Origin: an uncultured Bacteroidales bacterium
GTDB taxonomy: Bacteria > Bacteroidota > Bacteroidia > Bacteroidales > Paludibacteraceae
Reading direction: 5' to 3'
Assembly: GCA_900317745.1 (NCBI GenBank)
Contig: ONHW01000004.1
Coordinates: 52,665-116,664 of the forward strand
Length of the DNA stretch: 64,000 nt
A program made the position numbers and the translations under genes. How positions within the stretch are numbered: the stretch's first letter is position 1; the number at the start of each line of letters is the position of its first letter. Below the pieces are notes generated by a model. It saw nothing but the letters and a program-made list of their open reading frames with translations, was not told where the DNA came from and ran no database searches. Shown in pieces: positions 8,788 through 15,662 of this stretch.

Positions 8788-8958
8788 TTATGCTTCGGGA
8801 GCAATAGCGCCGCTCGGGCAGACGTCAGCGCACGTGCCGCAATCAACACAGATCTCGGGGTCGATTGAGTAGTGCTCACCCTCGGAAATTGCGCCCATCG
8901 GGCACTCGTCTTTACATGTACCGCATGCAATGCAGTCGTTAGAAATTTTGTAAGCCAT
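8788..8958 (-). CDS. 2[4Fe-4S] ferredoxin
   Basis: A 56-residue protein with two complete cluster motifs, CIACGTCKDECP and CVDCGTCADVCP. It therefore binds two [4Fe-4S] clusters and carries electrons at low potential. Its place directly before korA-korB points to it as the acceptor for that oxidoreductase. I use the ATG giving MAYKISNDCIACG, the usual length for this class. An upstream in-frame ATG (9021) would add 21 residues rich in His, Lys and Asn that do not resemble a ferredoxin. Confidence 0.93.
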   Translation of the reverse strand: MAYKISNDCIACGTCKDECPMGAISEGEHYSIDPEICVDCGTCADVCPSGAIAPEA

Positions 8959-9012
8959 AATTGTTTTTATTTTGTTGTTTGTTGTTTTGTCGGTCGAATG
9001 TTGGTGTCTATG

Positions 9013-9032
9013 GGCAGCCAAGTTTGGCTGCC
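9013..9032. repeat. CAGCCAA-type palindrome 3' of ruvC
   Basis: GGCAGCCAA and TTGGCTGCC flank a GT loop. It lies one base beyond the ruvC stop codon and 55 nt upstream of the ferredoxin start on the minus strand. The outer pairs are G-C here, A-T at 4281 and A-T (AA/TT) at 9833, so the stem is conserved while its outer bases change. Confidence 0.75.
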
Positions 9033-9033
9033 G

Positions 9034-9657
9034 TTATTTGTGACCACGCAGGGCAGCGAGGAGTTTCTGGTTCGGTGTGGTGGCAGCGGTGTCAGCGAGC
9101 CCGTGCTGCTTGGCGAACGTAGTCCAGTTCTTTGCACCCTTGGCGGTATTGACAGGCAACCCGAGTTGCAGGAAATGGCAGTAGGCTATACCCAAGGCGT
9201 CGGTTGCGTCAAGTTTCTTAGGCATCTGCTCGTCGGGTATATGCAGAAACCGCTGCAGCATATCTGCCACCTGCTGCTTGGTGGAGTGTCCGTTGCCGGT
9301 GATAGCCATCTTGATTTTCATCGGCGAATATTCGTATATCGGCACATCGCGTGAGAGTGCTGCGGCTATGGCTACGCCCTGTGCGTGCACGATCTTGATC
9401 ATCGTTTGCGGGTTCTTGTCAACAAACTGCGTCTCAATCGCCAAACAAGTAGGGTGGTGCTTGTCGATCAGTTGCTGAATGAAGAAGAACTCCTGTTGCA
9501 GGCGTGCATACTGGTCGTCGAGTTTGTGTACATCGAGTGTGCTGAACTCGCGTATCTCGGCTTTCTGTCCCACGGTGTGCAGAATAGCGTAGCCCATGAA
9601 CAATGTACCCGGGTCGATGCCGAGGATACAATGTTCGTTTACGAGTTTGTCTTGCAT
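9034..9657 (-). CDS. ruvC: Holliday junction resolvase RuvC
   Basis: An endonuclease that cuts Holliday junctions with RuvAB during recombinational repair. Catalytic acidic residues are visible: D15 in LGIDPG, E75 in LAIETQF, and the pair in KLDATDALG near residue 150. Length (207 aa) is slightly above the usual 170-190 because of a longer C-terminus (NTAKGAKNWTTFAKQHGL...). The upstream small membrane protein gene ends one base before this start, so the two are probably co-translated. No ruvA or ruvB is adjacent, which is common in Bacteroidetes. Cytoplasmic. Confidence 0.95.
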   Translation of the reverse strand: MQDKLVNEHCILGIDPGTLFMGYAILHTVGQKAEIREFSTLDVHKLDDQYARLQQEFFFIQQLIDKHHPTCLAIETQFVDKNPQTMIKIVHAQGVAIAAALSRDVPIYEYSPMKIKMAITGNGHSTKQQVADMLQRFLHIPDEQMPKKLDATDALGIAYCHFLQLGLPVNTAKGAKNWTTFAKQHGLADTAATTPNQKLLAALRGHK

Positions 9658-9658
9658 C

Positions 9659-9817
9659 TTACTTCCCCCGCATTCTGAATGAGCCGGACAGCACTACCAA
9701 AACAGCACCTGCGACCAAGGTATAGTCGGCGTACGGTTCGATATCCTGCGTGGAGAGCACAGCTCCCACTGCTACCGTGATCAGTCCTATTATCAGTAGT
9801 ATCTTGCCTGTTTTCAT
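9659..9817 (-). CDS. Small two-helix membrane protein
   Basis: A 52-residue protein starting MKTGKILLIIGLITVAVGAVL, with two hydrophobic helices (about residues 5-22 and 33-47) and a basic C-terminus (FRMRGK). I do not recognise a family. The ATG is preceded on the minus strand by a palindromic hairpin (9833-9852), and the stop is one base from the ruvC start. That suggests a real gene in the divIC-ruvC cluster. A longer reading frame from 9868 would include the hairpin and is unlikely. Confidence 0.6.
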   Translation of the reverse strand: MKTGKILLIIGLITVAVGAVLSTQDIEPYADYTLVAGAVLVVLSGSFRMRGK

Positions 9818-9832
9818 GATGGTTGTTTTTTG

Positions 9833-9852
9833 AACAGCCAAGTTTGGCTGTT
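9833..9852. repeat. CAGCCAA-type palindrome upstream of the small membrane protein
   Basis: AACAGCCAA and TTGGCTGTT flank a GT loop, 16 nt upstream of the start codon at 9817. It is the third locus of this hairpin family in the minus-strand cluster. Confidence 0.75.
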
Positions 9853-9901
9853 GTATTTTGCAGCCCAATGTGCTGCTGTATTATAAGGTGAGTGCAGCGG
9901 T

Positions 9902-10216
9902 TTATTCCACTACATAGACCTCCTCGTTGGGCGCGTGCATGTGATATTGCTCGCGCGCGAAACGCTCGAGGCTGTCGGGGTTAGCCAGTGCGTCCAGTTG
10001 GCGCTGGTAGTTGGCAATGTTGGTGCGGCTCTCCTCTATCTGTCGCTCGAGGTGTCGCGCCTGGTGGGCACGCTTGATCTGCCGGATCAGGCACTGGTCA
10101 CCGATGAACAAAAAGAACACACCGAATATGAGTACAGTGATTGTGTACTTGTTCAGTACCCATTTGCGCAACCACGGATGATCGGCAATGTACTTTTGTA
10201 TGTCGGAGAGCTTCAT
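9902..10216 (-). CDS. Septum formation initiator protein, DivIC/FtsB family
   Basis: A 104-residue bitopic protein. Residues 1-25 are cytoplasmic and a single membrane helix lies near 26-43 (ITVLIFGVFFLFIGDQ). A coiled-coil follows (RAHQARHLERQIEESRTNIANYQRQLDALAN), then the family's LERFAREQYHM...EEVYVVE ending. Family members join FtsL and FtsQ in the divisome. The start giving MKLSDIQKY is preferred; an upstream ATG at 10273 lies on top of the promoter's -7 box and cannot be used. It is the first gene of the minus-strand cluster. Confidence 0.88.
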   Translation of the reverse strand: MKLSDIQKYIADHPWLRKWVLNKYTITVLIFGVFFLFIGDQCLIRQIKRAHQARHLERQIEESRTNIANYQRQLDALANPDSLERFAREQYHMHAPNEEVYVVE

Positions 10217-10274
10217 TGTTTGCCAAAAATCGGGAAAACCGGCACTGTGCTGCCTGATTTTCCTAAAAAGCACA

Positions 10275-10306
10275 CAAAGTTACAAAAAATATTTGACATT
10301 TGCAAA
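10275..10306 (-). promoter_or_regulatory. Bacteroidetes-type promoter for the DivIC/FtsB cluster
   Basis: On the minus strand TTTG (10306-10303) is followed after exactly 20 nt by TAACTTTG (10282-10275). Expected transcription start is near 10269, giving a leader of about 50 nt to the ATG at 10216. The region to the divergent peptidase gene shows no equally good plus-strand promoter. Confidence 0.8.
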
Positions 10307-10420
10307 TACTACGGGCACTTTTTTTATTTGCGGTACGATTTTTGCGGTTTTTTTCGCGTCAGCGGTCAATTCGATGCAACAGGTGTGCTGTTTGTGCGAA
10401 ATAAAAGTGAACAAAGATAT

Positions 10421-11665
10421 ATGAAGAAAGTATTGATTATTGCAGGTCTGTTTGCCTGCATGTGTCTGTCGGCTCAGACGACAGGTTTGGTTGTTGTGGA
10501 TCAGCCGTCCGATACAACGGCAGTAAAGGACAGTGTTGACGGTTTCCGGTTCACAATGGTGGACAGTGTGGCTATCACACCTGTGAAGGATCAGAACCGC
10601 TCCAGCACCTGCTGGGCATTTTCGACCATCGGATTCCTGGAGAGCGAGTTGCTGCGTATGGGTAAGGGCGAGTATGACCTGAGTGAGATGTTTGTGGTGA
10701 GCAAGACAATGATGGATCGTGCCACGTACTTTGTACGTCAGTATGGCGACGGTAGCAGTTTTGCGCCTGGCGGCAGTGCGTATGACGTAATCTATTGTAT
10801 GTCGCACTACGGGCTGGTGCCCCAGGAGGCTATGCCGGGTATCCGTTACGGCGCAGCCAAAGGCGACACGCTGCCGGTGCATAGCGAGTTGGACGCAGTA
10901 GCCGGCGGGTATCTGAAGGCGCTGACCAGCGGAAAACTCAAGAAACTGACACCGGTGTGGAAGGAAGGTCTGCAGGCAATTTACGACACGTATCTGGGCG
11001 CGTGCCCCGAGGAGTTTACTTATAAAGGCAAGAAATATACACCGAAGAGTTTTGCGGAGAGTCTGGGGCTGAAGGAGGATGATTATGTGAGTATAACCAG
11101 TTATACGCACCACCCGTTCTATGAGCGGTTTGCACTGGAGGTGCCCGACAACTGGCGTATGGATCAGATGTACAATATCCCTATCGACGAACTGATAGCG
11201 GTGATAGACAACGCTATAGCCAAAGGTTATACGTTAGCCTGGGGTGCGGATGTGAGCGAGGACGGATTTACGCGCAAGGGTATAGGCGTTATGCCCGATG
11301 CAGACAACGGTGCGGAGATCACCGGCAGCGATATGGCACATTGGCTCGGACTGAAAGCCGACCAGCGCAAGGACGAACTGACCAAACGGCCTTTGCCGGA
11401 GGTGGAAGTGACACAACAGATGCGCCAGGATGCTTACGACCGCTGGGAGACAACCGACGACCACGGCATGCAGATCTTCGGCATTGCACACGACCAGAAC
11501 GGCAAGAAATATTACATGGTGAAGAACTCTTGGGGAACGGCGCGCTCTGACTACAAGGGTATATGGTATGTAAGTGAGGCGTTTATGCGCTACAAGACCA
11601 ACGATATTCTGGTTCACAAAGACGCGCTACCCAAGGATATCAAAAAGAAGATGGGAGTGAAGTAG
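10421..11665 (+). CDS. Secreted C1 (papain/bleomycin hydrolase-like) cysteine peptidase
   Basis: A 414-residue protein with a signal peptide (MKKVLIIAGLFACMCLSAQ). The catalytic triad is in place: C64 in RSSTCWAFS, H348 in DDHGMQIFG and N369 in VKNSWG. The long segment between Cys and His, and the spacing, resemble the bleomycin-hydrolase branch (C1B) widespread in exported Bacteroidetes peptidases. It probably degrades peptides in the periplasm or outside the cell. The signal peptide fixes the start. The basic C-terminus (KDIKKKMGVK) is unremarkable. The gene is followed by a repeat-filled spacer and a histidine kinase. Confidence 0.88.
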   Translation: MKKVLIIAGLFACMCLSAQTTGLVVVDQPSDTTAVKDSVDGFRFTMVDSVAITPVKDQNRSSTCWAFSTIGFLESELLRMGKGEYDLSEMFVVSKTMMDRATYFVRQYGDGSSFAPGGSAYDVIYCMSHYGLVPQEAMPGIRYGAAKGDTLPVHSELDAVAGGYLKALTSGKLKKLTPVWKEGLQAIYDTYLGACPEEFTYKGKKYTPKSFAESLGLKEDDYVSITSYTHHPFYERFALEVPDNWRMDQMYNIPIDELIAVIDNAIAKGYTLAWGADVSEDGFTRKGIGVMPDADNGAEITGSDMAHWLGLKADQRKDELTKRPLPEVEVTQQMRQDAYDRWETTDDHGMQIFGIAHDQNGKKYYMVKNSWGTARSDYKGIWYVSEAFMRYKTNDILVHKDALPKDIKKKMGVK

Positions 11666-11671
11666 TGATTT

Positions 11672-11731
11672 AGGATTTAGTGTTTCAAATTAAGGATTTA
11701 GTGTTTCAAATTTCAACTTTCAACTTTCAAA
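11672..11731. repeat. Direct repeats before the histidine kinase gene
   Basis: The 19-bp AGGATTTAGTGTTTCAAAT occurs twice (11672-11690, 11693-11711), followed by three TTTCAAC/TTTCAAA units. The tract fills nearly the whole 72-bp spacer and ends six bases before the start codon at 11738. Confidence 0.8.
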
Positions 11732-11737
11732 GTATCA

Positions 11738-12895
11738 ATGCGTAATCGTACAATAAGTTGGATTATACTGGTATTTGCGCTGCTGTTTGTCGGCACATCT
11801 GTCTGGTTTACACAGCGCTTGTCGCGTCAGTTTGCAGAGATTGAGAAACAACGTATGGAGGTGTGGGCGGAAGCAACGCGGCAACTCGTGATTGCTGACG
11901 AGAACACGGATATATCCCTTTACTCGTCCATCATTGAGGCAAATACCACTATACCGGTCTATATGACCGATGCCGATTTTCATGTCATTCTGACCCGTAA
12001 CGTGCCTGAGCCGAAAAAGGATGTAGAGGCGTTCTATCAAGACAAGATAGAGCACCTGCGCGAGTCGCAGACGCCAATCGAGGTGCACGTGTCACCGGGA
12101 GTGACACAGTATATCTTCTACGAGGAGTCGAGTCTTCTCCGCCAGTTGCGGTTCTTCCCGTGGGTGCAGATGCTCGTTGTGCTGAGTTTTATAGCCCTGC
12201 TGGTGACGTATATCATCACTTCGTATCGCAACGAGCAGAACCGTGTGTGGGTTGGTCTGACCAAAGAGACAGCCCACCAGTTGGGCACACCTATATCTTC
12301 GCTCAACGGCTGGCTTGAACTGCTGCGAACGCGATACCCGGAGGATGATCTGCTACCGGATGTGGCTACGGATATCAACCGTCTGCAACTCGTAGCCGAG
12401 CGGTTCTCGCGTATCGGCAGTGCGCCGACATTGCAACCGACGGATATGCGGCAGGTGGTGGAGCAGACCTACGCGTATATGCGTACGCGCATATCCAACA
12501 AGGTAGAGATGGAACTGAAGATTGATCTTCCAGTTGAGAGTGGCGAAACGATAGTGCAGGCAGACGCTCCGCTAATGGCGTGGGTGGTTGAGAACCTGAT
12601 CAAGAACGCCGTGGATGCAATGAACGGTCGCGGGTGGATAGGTTTGCACCTGCTGCGCGAGGGAGAGACGGTTATTCTGGATGTGACAGACACTGGCAAA
12701 GGTATAGAACGCAAGCGTTACACCCAAGTTTTTCGTCCCGGGTACACGACGAAGTCGCGAGGCTGGGGGTTGGGACTGAGTCTGTGCAAACGTATAGTTG
12801 AGGAGTATCACCGCGGGAAAATCTTTGTTCATCAGTCGGTGGTCGGCAAGGGAACTACGTTCAGGGTGGTACTTCGGTGCGCTGATGGACGATAG
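11738..12895 (+). CDS. Sensor histidine kinase
   Basis: A 385-residue membrane kinase. The N-terminal membrane helix is near residues 7-24, an extracytoplasmic sensor region follows to about 135, and a second helix lies near 142-160. The H-box KETAHQLGTPISSL has the phospho-accepting H180. The ATP-binding N-box (ENLIKNAVDAM), DTGKGI and GLGLSLCKRIVEEYHRG complete the kinase core. HQLGTP is a Bacteroidetes variant of the H-box. No response regulator gene lies nearby, so the partner is elsewhere. The signal sensed is unknown. Confidence 0.92.
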   Translation: MRNRTISWIILVFALLFVGTSVWFTQRLSRQFAEIEKQRMEVWAEATRQLVIADENTDISLYSSIIEANTTIPVYMTDADFHVILTRNVPEPKKDVEAFYQDKIEHLRESQTPIEVHVSPGVTQYIFYEESSLLRQLRFFPWVQMLVVLSFIALLVTYIITSYRNEQNRVWVGLTKETAHQLGTPISSLNGWLELLRTRYPEDDLLPDVATDINRLQLVAERFSRIGSAPTLQPTDMRQVVEQTYAYMRTRISNKVEMELKIDLPVESGETIVQADAPLMAWVVENLIKNAVDAMNGRGWIGLHLLREGETVILDVTDTGKGIERKRYTQVFRPGYTTKSRGWGLGLSLCKRIVEEYHRGKIFVHQSVVGKGTTFRVVLRCADGR

Positions 12896-12943
12896 ACCGC
12901 CTATTGGCTGTTAGACGGTGACTTGCAAAATACACTTTTCTGT

Positions 12944-12983
12944 AAAAATATTCGACAATCATTTGCATTTGTCGAATATTTTT
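12944..12983 (+). terminator. Long hairpin overlapping the MNT-HEPN promoter
   Basis: A perfect 15-bp stem (12944-12958 with 12969-12983) has a 10-nt loop and an in-stem T-run. It can terminate transcription from the upstream kinase gene. The -33 TTTG of the next promoter (12962-12965) is in its loop, and the 3' arm fills the promoter spacer. Confidence 0.8.
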
Positions 12984-12993
12984 TGTAACTTTG
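12962..12993 (+). promoter_or_regulatory. Bacteroidetes-type promoter for the MNT-HEPN pair
   Basis: TTTG (12962-12965), a 20-nt spacer, then TAACTTTG (12986-12993). The ATG is at 13014, which gives a leader of roughly 15 nt. The promoter is embedded in the hairpin at 12944-12983. Confidence 0.88.
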
Positions 12994-13013
12994 CGGTCGG
13001 AAAGGAAAATATT

Positions 13014-13331
13014 ATGACTCCAACGGATGTTATACATAAAATAACTCAGGTAGGGAAGGACGTTTTACCTCCCGGCGGTCACTTGTGGCTTTACGGTTCG
13101 CGTGCTCGCGGCGATGCGCACCCGACTTCTGATTGGGACTTGCTTGTATTGCTTGATCAGGACAAACTACGCGATGAAGATTATGATCACATTTCCTATC
13201 CGTTTACTATGCTCAGTTGCGATATAGGTGAGATTGTTAATCCTGTTATGTACACCAAACGCGAATGGGAATCATATAGTTTCACTCCTTTCTATCATAA
13301 TGTTCAACATGATAAAATCGTATTGTTATGA
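13014..13331 (+). CDS. MNT-type minimal nucleotidyltransferase
   Basis: A 105-residue protein with the nucleotidyltransferase signature LYGSRARGDAHPTSDWDLLVLLD (GSxxRG, then SDxDL), which binds metal and NTP. Family members pair with HEPN proteins. In characterised MNT-HEPN toxin-antitoxin systems the MNT protein is an antitoxin that adenylylates the HEPN partner. Its stop codon overlaps the start of the HEPN gene (ATGA, 13328-13331), which supports a two-gene unit. A promoter lies immediately upstream. The toxin-antitoxin function is inferred from family and arrangement, not shown by the sequence. Confidence 0.88.
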   Translation: MTPTDVIHKITQVGKDVLPPGGHLWLYGSRARGDAHPTSDWDLLVLLDQDKLRDEDYDHISYPFTMLSCDIGEIVNPVMYTKREWESYSFTPFYHNVQHDKIVLL

Positions 13332-13747
13332 GCTTATCTGAACAAGACCGTCAAGCGATGTGCAAGCTGCACATGGAGCGAAGTGAGTTATTCTTGCAAA
13401 AGGCGGATGCTTATTATGCACAATGTGACTTTTATACCGCAGCCAACAGGTATTATTATGCATGTTTTCATGCTATACATGCGTTGTTTGTAGTTAATGA
13501 GTTGTATACCCGTTCCCATGAAGGAATGAATGTGCTATTTAGCCTTCATTTTGTCAAAACCGGTGTGTTTGATCCTAAATATGGGTCATTGGTTGCACGT
13601 ATGGAACAGTTGCGTGATAAGGCTGACTATAATGTCTTGTTTGAGGTAGGTGAAGAAGATTTGCAATCCATGCGTCCGCTCATTCATAAGCTGATAGAAC
13701 AGATAAAAGAATATTTAAATAAAGAGTTTCCATTCCGTAAAGGATGA
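13328..13747 (+). CDS. HEPN domain protein, partner of the MNT gene
   Basis: A 139-residue all-helical protein of the HEPN superfamily. The core NRYYYACFHAIHALFV matches the 'AxRxYYAxFHAxxALL' pattern of the class and provides an R-x6-H motif as found in HEPN ribonucleases. A second helix pair follows (RMEQLRDKADYNVLFEVGEEDL). It is encoded with a 4-nt overlap after the MNT gene. If this is a toxin-antitoxin pair, this is the RNase toxin. HEPN-MNT pairs can also have housekeeping or abortive-infection roles. Many GAT and TAT codons give it a lower G+C than the flanking housekeeping genes, compatible with transfer. Confidence 0.85.
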   Translation: MSLSEQDRQAMCKLHMERSELFLQKADAYYAQCDFYTAANRYYYACFHAIHALFVVNELYTRSHEGMNVLFSLHFVKTGVFDPKYGSLVARMEQLRDKADYNVLFEVGEEDLQSMRPLIHKLIEQIKEYLNKEFPFRKG

Positions 13748-13784
13748 AAATAATTAACAAATAACAGTTCCAAAAGTTTAAGTT

Positions 13785-14456
13785 ATGAAGAAATCAATTT
13801 TTGTTTCTGTGTTTGTATTTAGTGCAGCATTAGTCTTAGTTGGATGCAAGTCTAACCCAAACGAACCGGAAGGTGGCAGTTCTACGAATGGACATAAGTA
13901 TGTGGACCTTGGCCTCAGTGTCAAATGGGCAACTATGAATGTAGGTGCTACTACTCCTGAAGGCTATGGAGATTACTTTGCTTGGGGAGAAACCTCTACT
14001 AAAGATACCTATGATTGGAGTACCTATTTTGACACCAACGATGGTGGTGATACATTTACGAAGTACAATAATGAAGGAGGCAAAACTGTTCTTGACCCTG
14101 GAGACGATGCCGCTCATGTGCATTGGGGCGGTAGTTGGCGTATGCCGACCAAGGCAGAATGGCAGGAACTCATTGACAACTGCACCTGGACGTGGACTAC
14201 GCAGAACGGGATAAACGGGTACAAGGTCACGAGTAATAAAGAGGGCTACACGGACAGGTTTATTTTTCTTCCTGCGGCGGGCAGCCGCTACGACAGCGAC
14301 CTCCGCTATGTGGGCTCCAGCGGCGGCTATTGGTCGTCTTCGCGCGGTGAGGGCTACTCGGACTACGCGTGGGACTTGCGCTTCAGTTCGGGCCGCCGCG
14401 GTCACTACGGCAGCATCCGCGGCTACGGGCGATCTGTGCGGCCTGTACTACCTTAG
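13785..14456 (+). CDS. Lipoprotein with a lectin-like, variable-looking C-terminal domain
   Basis: A 223-residue lipoprotein: signal peptide, then lipobox LVGC with the modified Cys at residue 21. The body (HKYVDLGLSVKWATMNVG...YFAWGE...WRMPTKAEWQEL) belongs to the FISUMP/DUF1566-like family common in Bacteroidetes. Its C-type-lectin-like fold is related to formylglycine-generating and Mtd-type domains. The last 60 residues (FLPAAGSRYDS...GGYWSSSRG...AWDLRF...SVRPV) have the alternating fixed and variable positions seen in ligand-binding lectin modules. DNA for this end (about 14270-14450) is clearly richer in G+C than the AT-rich first half, suggesting recombination or homing into the 3' end. 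No reverse transcriptase is in the window. Confidence 0.75.
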   Translation: MKKSIFVSVFVFSAALVLVGCKSNPNEPEGGSSTNGHKYVDLGLSVKWATMNVGATTPEGYGDYFAWGETSTKDTYDWSTYFDTNDGGDTFTKYNNEGGKTVLDPGDDAAHVHWGGSWRMPTKAEWQELIDNCTWTWTTQNGINGYKVTSNKEGYTDRFIFLPAAGSRYDSDLRYVGSSGGYWSSSRGEGYSDYAWDLRFSSGRRGHYGSIRGYGRSVRPVLP

Positions 14457-14503
14457 AATTTTACCTTCGTTTCACCCCAATCCCAAATTAGTCAAAGGCG
14501 GAA

Positions 14504-14935
14504 TCAGTCGAAAACGGGGTGCTCCTTGCGGAGAACGGCGCGGATGAAATTGTCGGGACGGGCGTAGATGGTGTAGTTGCCGAACTTGTCTTTGGGCGCA
14601 ATGGGATCGTGCTTGCCCTTGAGCTGTTTGTAGAAACGAGATTTGACCTGATCGAGGAACGACTGTTTGCTATCGGGAAGAGGCGTGTTGTTCTTCCAAG
14701 CATCGATGAACTCCTGCGCCAAGTGTGAGACATTGCCGAAGGCTTGCTGGTTGTCACGCTCCCCGAGAACAACGGGGTGGGCGACGTAGTTTCGTTTGTG
14801 GGGCGTATAGCCCTCTTTTTTGCCGATCTTGGTTATGTTGCCGTCGTAGTCGCGGAAGACCTTTTGGCGCTCAACTATACCGGAGTGGGCGCCAATGATT
14901 TTGTCAAACTGGGGATTGTGAAAAACTTCTGCCAT
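14504..14935 (-). CDS. Uncharacterised 143-residue protein
   Basis: I do not recognise a family. The protein begins MAEVFHNPQFDKIIGAHSG, is rich in Lys, Arg and aromatic residues, and has no signal peptide or membrane helix. Short motifs include VFRDYDGNITKIGKKEGYTPHKR and NYTIYARPDNFIRAVLRKEHPVF near the end. It has a recognisable promoter (15064-15094) and a leader of about 120 nt, so I consider it real. The gene converges on the lectin-like lipoprotein with no clear terminator between. It borders a palindrome-rich tract and may be accessory DNA. Confidence 0.6.
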   Translation of the reverse strand: MAEVFHNPQFDKIIGAHSGIVERQKVFRDYDGNITKIGKKEGYTPHKRNYVAHPVVLGERDNQQAFGNVSHLAQEFIDAWKNNTPLPDSKQSFLDQVKSRFYKQLKGKHDPIAPKDKFGNYTIYARPDNFIRAVLRKEHPVFD

Positions 14936-15006
14936 AAAGTAGTTTATTGAGACGTTAACAATTTGTTTGGCCGTATATTGGACCGAAAATCACGCATGAA
15001 TAACGG

Positions 15007-15055
15007 ACTAAGCACAGACTAACCTCGCGCTAACCACAGACTTATCACGCACTAA
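15007..15055. repeat. Imperfect tandem repeat in the leader of the 14504 gene
   Basis: Units of the form ACTAAGCACAG / ACTAACCTCGCG / CTAACCACAG / ACTTATCACGC / ACTAA repeat with a period near 10 or 21 nt. The tract lies within the presumed 5' leader on the minus strand. Confidence 0.5.
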
Positions 15056-15063
15056 ATTTTGTG

Positions 15064-15094
15064 CAAAGATACGAAAAATTTTTGGATTTTGCAA
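15064..15094 (-). promoter_or_regulatory. Bacteroidetes-type promoter for the 14504 gene
   Basis: On the minus strand TTG (15094-15092), 20 nt, then TATCTTTG (15071-15064). Nothing else within the following 120 nt looks like a start except the ATG at 14935. Confidence 0.75.
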
Positions 15095-15179
15095 GAAAAA
15101 AGAGGATTTTTTGTAGGAAAGAATACTACTATATACGTAGTATATAGTACAATCGTGTGGGAGCAATGAGAAAAAAATG

Positions 15180-15600
15180 AGCAGAGGTAGGGGTGGCGGA
15201 TATGAGGAAACCCGGCGTTGAAAGCGCCGGACACAGGACACCAAACTCGGCGGAATACCGCCGAGAACAGAACACCGCTGCGCTAAACTCGCTCATGAAA
15301 TCGCGAGCACATGACACCACGCGTTCGGCAGATAGGCGCTACTGATGCCGCTTGGCGGCATGGGGCGCACTGGCGCGTTCGGCAAGGCGGTCGCATCAGA
15401 TGGCGCTTTGCGCCATAAAGGCGACGCCTGCCTCCGCTCTCCCCACCGCAACCTGCGGTTACGTCGGGGACCCCAAGGGCGGCGGAACAGCGCCGAGCGC
15501 TAAACGACTGACCAAAAATCCGGCGTTGAAAGCGCCGGACACAGGACACTAAACTCGGCGGAATACCGCCGAGAACAGAACACCGCTGCGCTTAACTTGG
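15180..15600. repeat. Palindrome-rich non-coding tract with a duplicated 78-bp unit
   Basis: The gene-free stretch 14936-15662 holds no supported gene, but from 15180 on it is packed with hairpins. A 78-bp unit occurs at 15212-15289 and 15520-15597 with two mismatches. It contains CCGGCG...CGCCGG and CTCGGCGG-AATA-CCGCCGAG, and ends with ACCGCTGCGCT. Between the copies are ATGCCGC-TTG-GCGGCAT, ATGGCGC-TTT-GCGCCAT and ACCGCA-ACC-TGCGGT. A shorter relative lies at 50855-50895. The arrangement resembles clustered REP/BIME elements. Apparent reading frames here follow from the G+C-rich repeats. Confidence 0.8.
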
Positions 15601-15662
15601 CGGGGTGCGGAGGGGCAACTGTTGCGAGGTTAAGGTGCGGGCAGTGGGCTGCGGGCAGTGGG

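Noticed and set aside
9935-10420. Longer N-terminus for the C1 peptidase gene
   Set aside because: It would run across the divergent promoter and the divIC gene; the signal peptide begins at 10421.
15212-15597. Possible CRISPR array from the repeated 78-bp unit
   Set aside because: Only two copies, long palindromic units, no regular spacers and no cas genes nearby.
14936-15662. Small genes in the G+C-rich reading frames of the palindromic tract
   Set aside because: The frames follow from the repeats, overlap on all strands and lack start signals or protein-like composition.
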